A DNA stretch of 64,000 bases. It comes from Bacteroidales bacterium 6E (GTDB lineage Bacteria > Bacteroidota > Bacteroidia > Bacteroidales > Prolixibacteraceae). The position numbers and the translations under genes were made by a program. This document shows positions 63,916 to 64,000 of the stretch, in pieces (positions within the stretch are counted from its first letter, which is position 1; each line of letters starts with the position of its first letter). Below the pieces are notes generated by a model, which saw only the letters and a list, made by a program, of their open reading frames with translations, did no database searches and was not told the DNA's origin. The stretch covers positions 140,809 to 204,808 of the forward strand of contig DF970689.1 of NCBI GenBank assembly GCA_001270045.2, given 5' to 3'.

Positions 63916-64000
63916 TGTTTTTGTTTCTGTTTCTCAGGCAGGTTGCAAAAGTATATTTTAAGAGATTCCTGATTATCAATGGAACATCACTAGTGTCTAT

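Overview
The window reads as chromosomal DNA of a free-living or host-associated Bacteroidota, most likely a Bacteroidales/Marinilabiliales-type organism. The evidence is a SusC/SusD pair, three proteins ending in type IX secretion (T9SS) sorting domains, many short-lipobox lipoproteins, a glycine-rich RRM protein, ECF sigma regulation, and promoters with the Bacteroidota -7 element TANNTTTG. HemF, an OhrR/glutathione peroxidase pair and a RIC repair protein point to at least some oxygen exposure. I see no insertion sequence, integrase, prophage, CRISPR array, rRNA or tRNA.

Layout. 0.2-2 kb: RRM RNA-binding protein, ThuA-like lipoprotein and a free-standing archaeal-type Thr-tRNA editing-domain protein. 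2-7.5 kb: a T9SS-exported trypsin-like endopeptidase translationally coupled to a BtuFCD/FecBCD-type metal-chelate ABC importer. 7.6-9.8 kb: ECF sigma factor, putative membrane anti-sigma factor and a DUF4097-type protein. 9.8-16.2 kb: glycosyltransferase, thioredoxin-like exported protein, secreted RraA-like protein, two striking palindromes, the kduI-kduD uronate genes and an unknown membrane protein. 16.9-21.9 kb: SusC and SusD. 22-30.8 kb: transport, lipid and housekeeping genes (SpmAB-type permease, DMT exporter, MaoC hydratase, MgtC, LMW phosphatase, a DoxX-TIM-barrel fusion, ligA).

30.9-37.6 kb is a vitamin B12 acquisition operon. A textbook cobalamin riboswitch precedes a T9SS surface protein with a transcobalamin-like DUF4430 region, a BtuB-type TonB-dependent receptor, a BtuG-like beta-propeller lipoprotein and a T9SS DUF4465 protein. 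The first three junctions overlap or nearly abut, so the genes are probably one transcript. The ABC importer at 4.3-7.5 kb could provide the inner-membrane step, but it has no riboswitch and its substrate is not proven.

37.7-44.9 kb holds SlyD-type isomerase, aroC, a DUF134 regulator, a PepSY/OB-fold pair, msrB, a phosphoesterase, a GH16 glucanase and fucU. 44.9-51.2 kb is the most unusual region: a five-gene minus-strand operon encoding a 2[4Fe-4S] ferredoxin-like protein, a radical SAM enzyme, a DUF116-polyprenyl synthase fusion, a short alpha/alpha-barrel protein and a class II terpene cyclase with an intact DxDD motif. It looks like a self-contained pathway that builds a polyprenyl diphosphate, cyclises it and modifies it by radical chemistry. 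I do not recognise it as a described pathway. 51.3-64 kb contains an exported formylglycine-generating enzyme homologue, ung, a polysaccharide deacetylase, a CE15-type esterase, hemF, a methyltransferase, ric, a peroxide-response pair with two clear operators, mnmE, and two cell-surface polysaccharide genes at the right edge.
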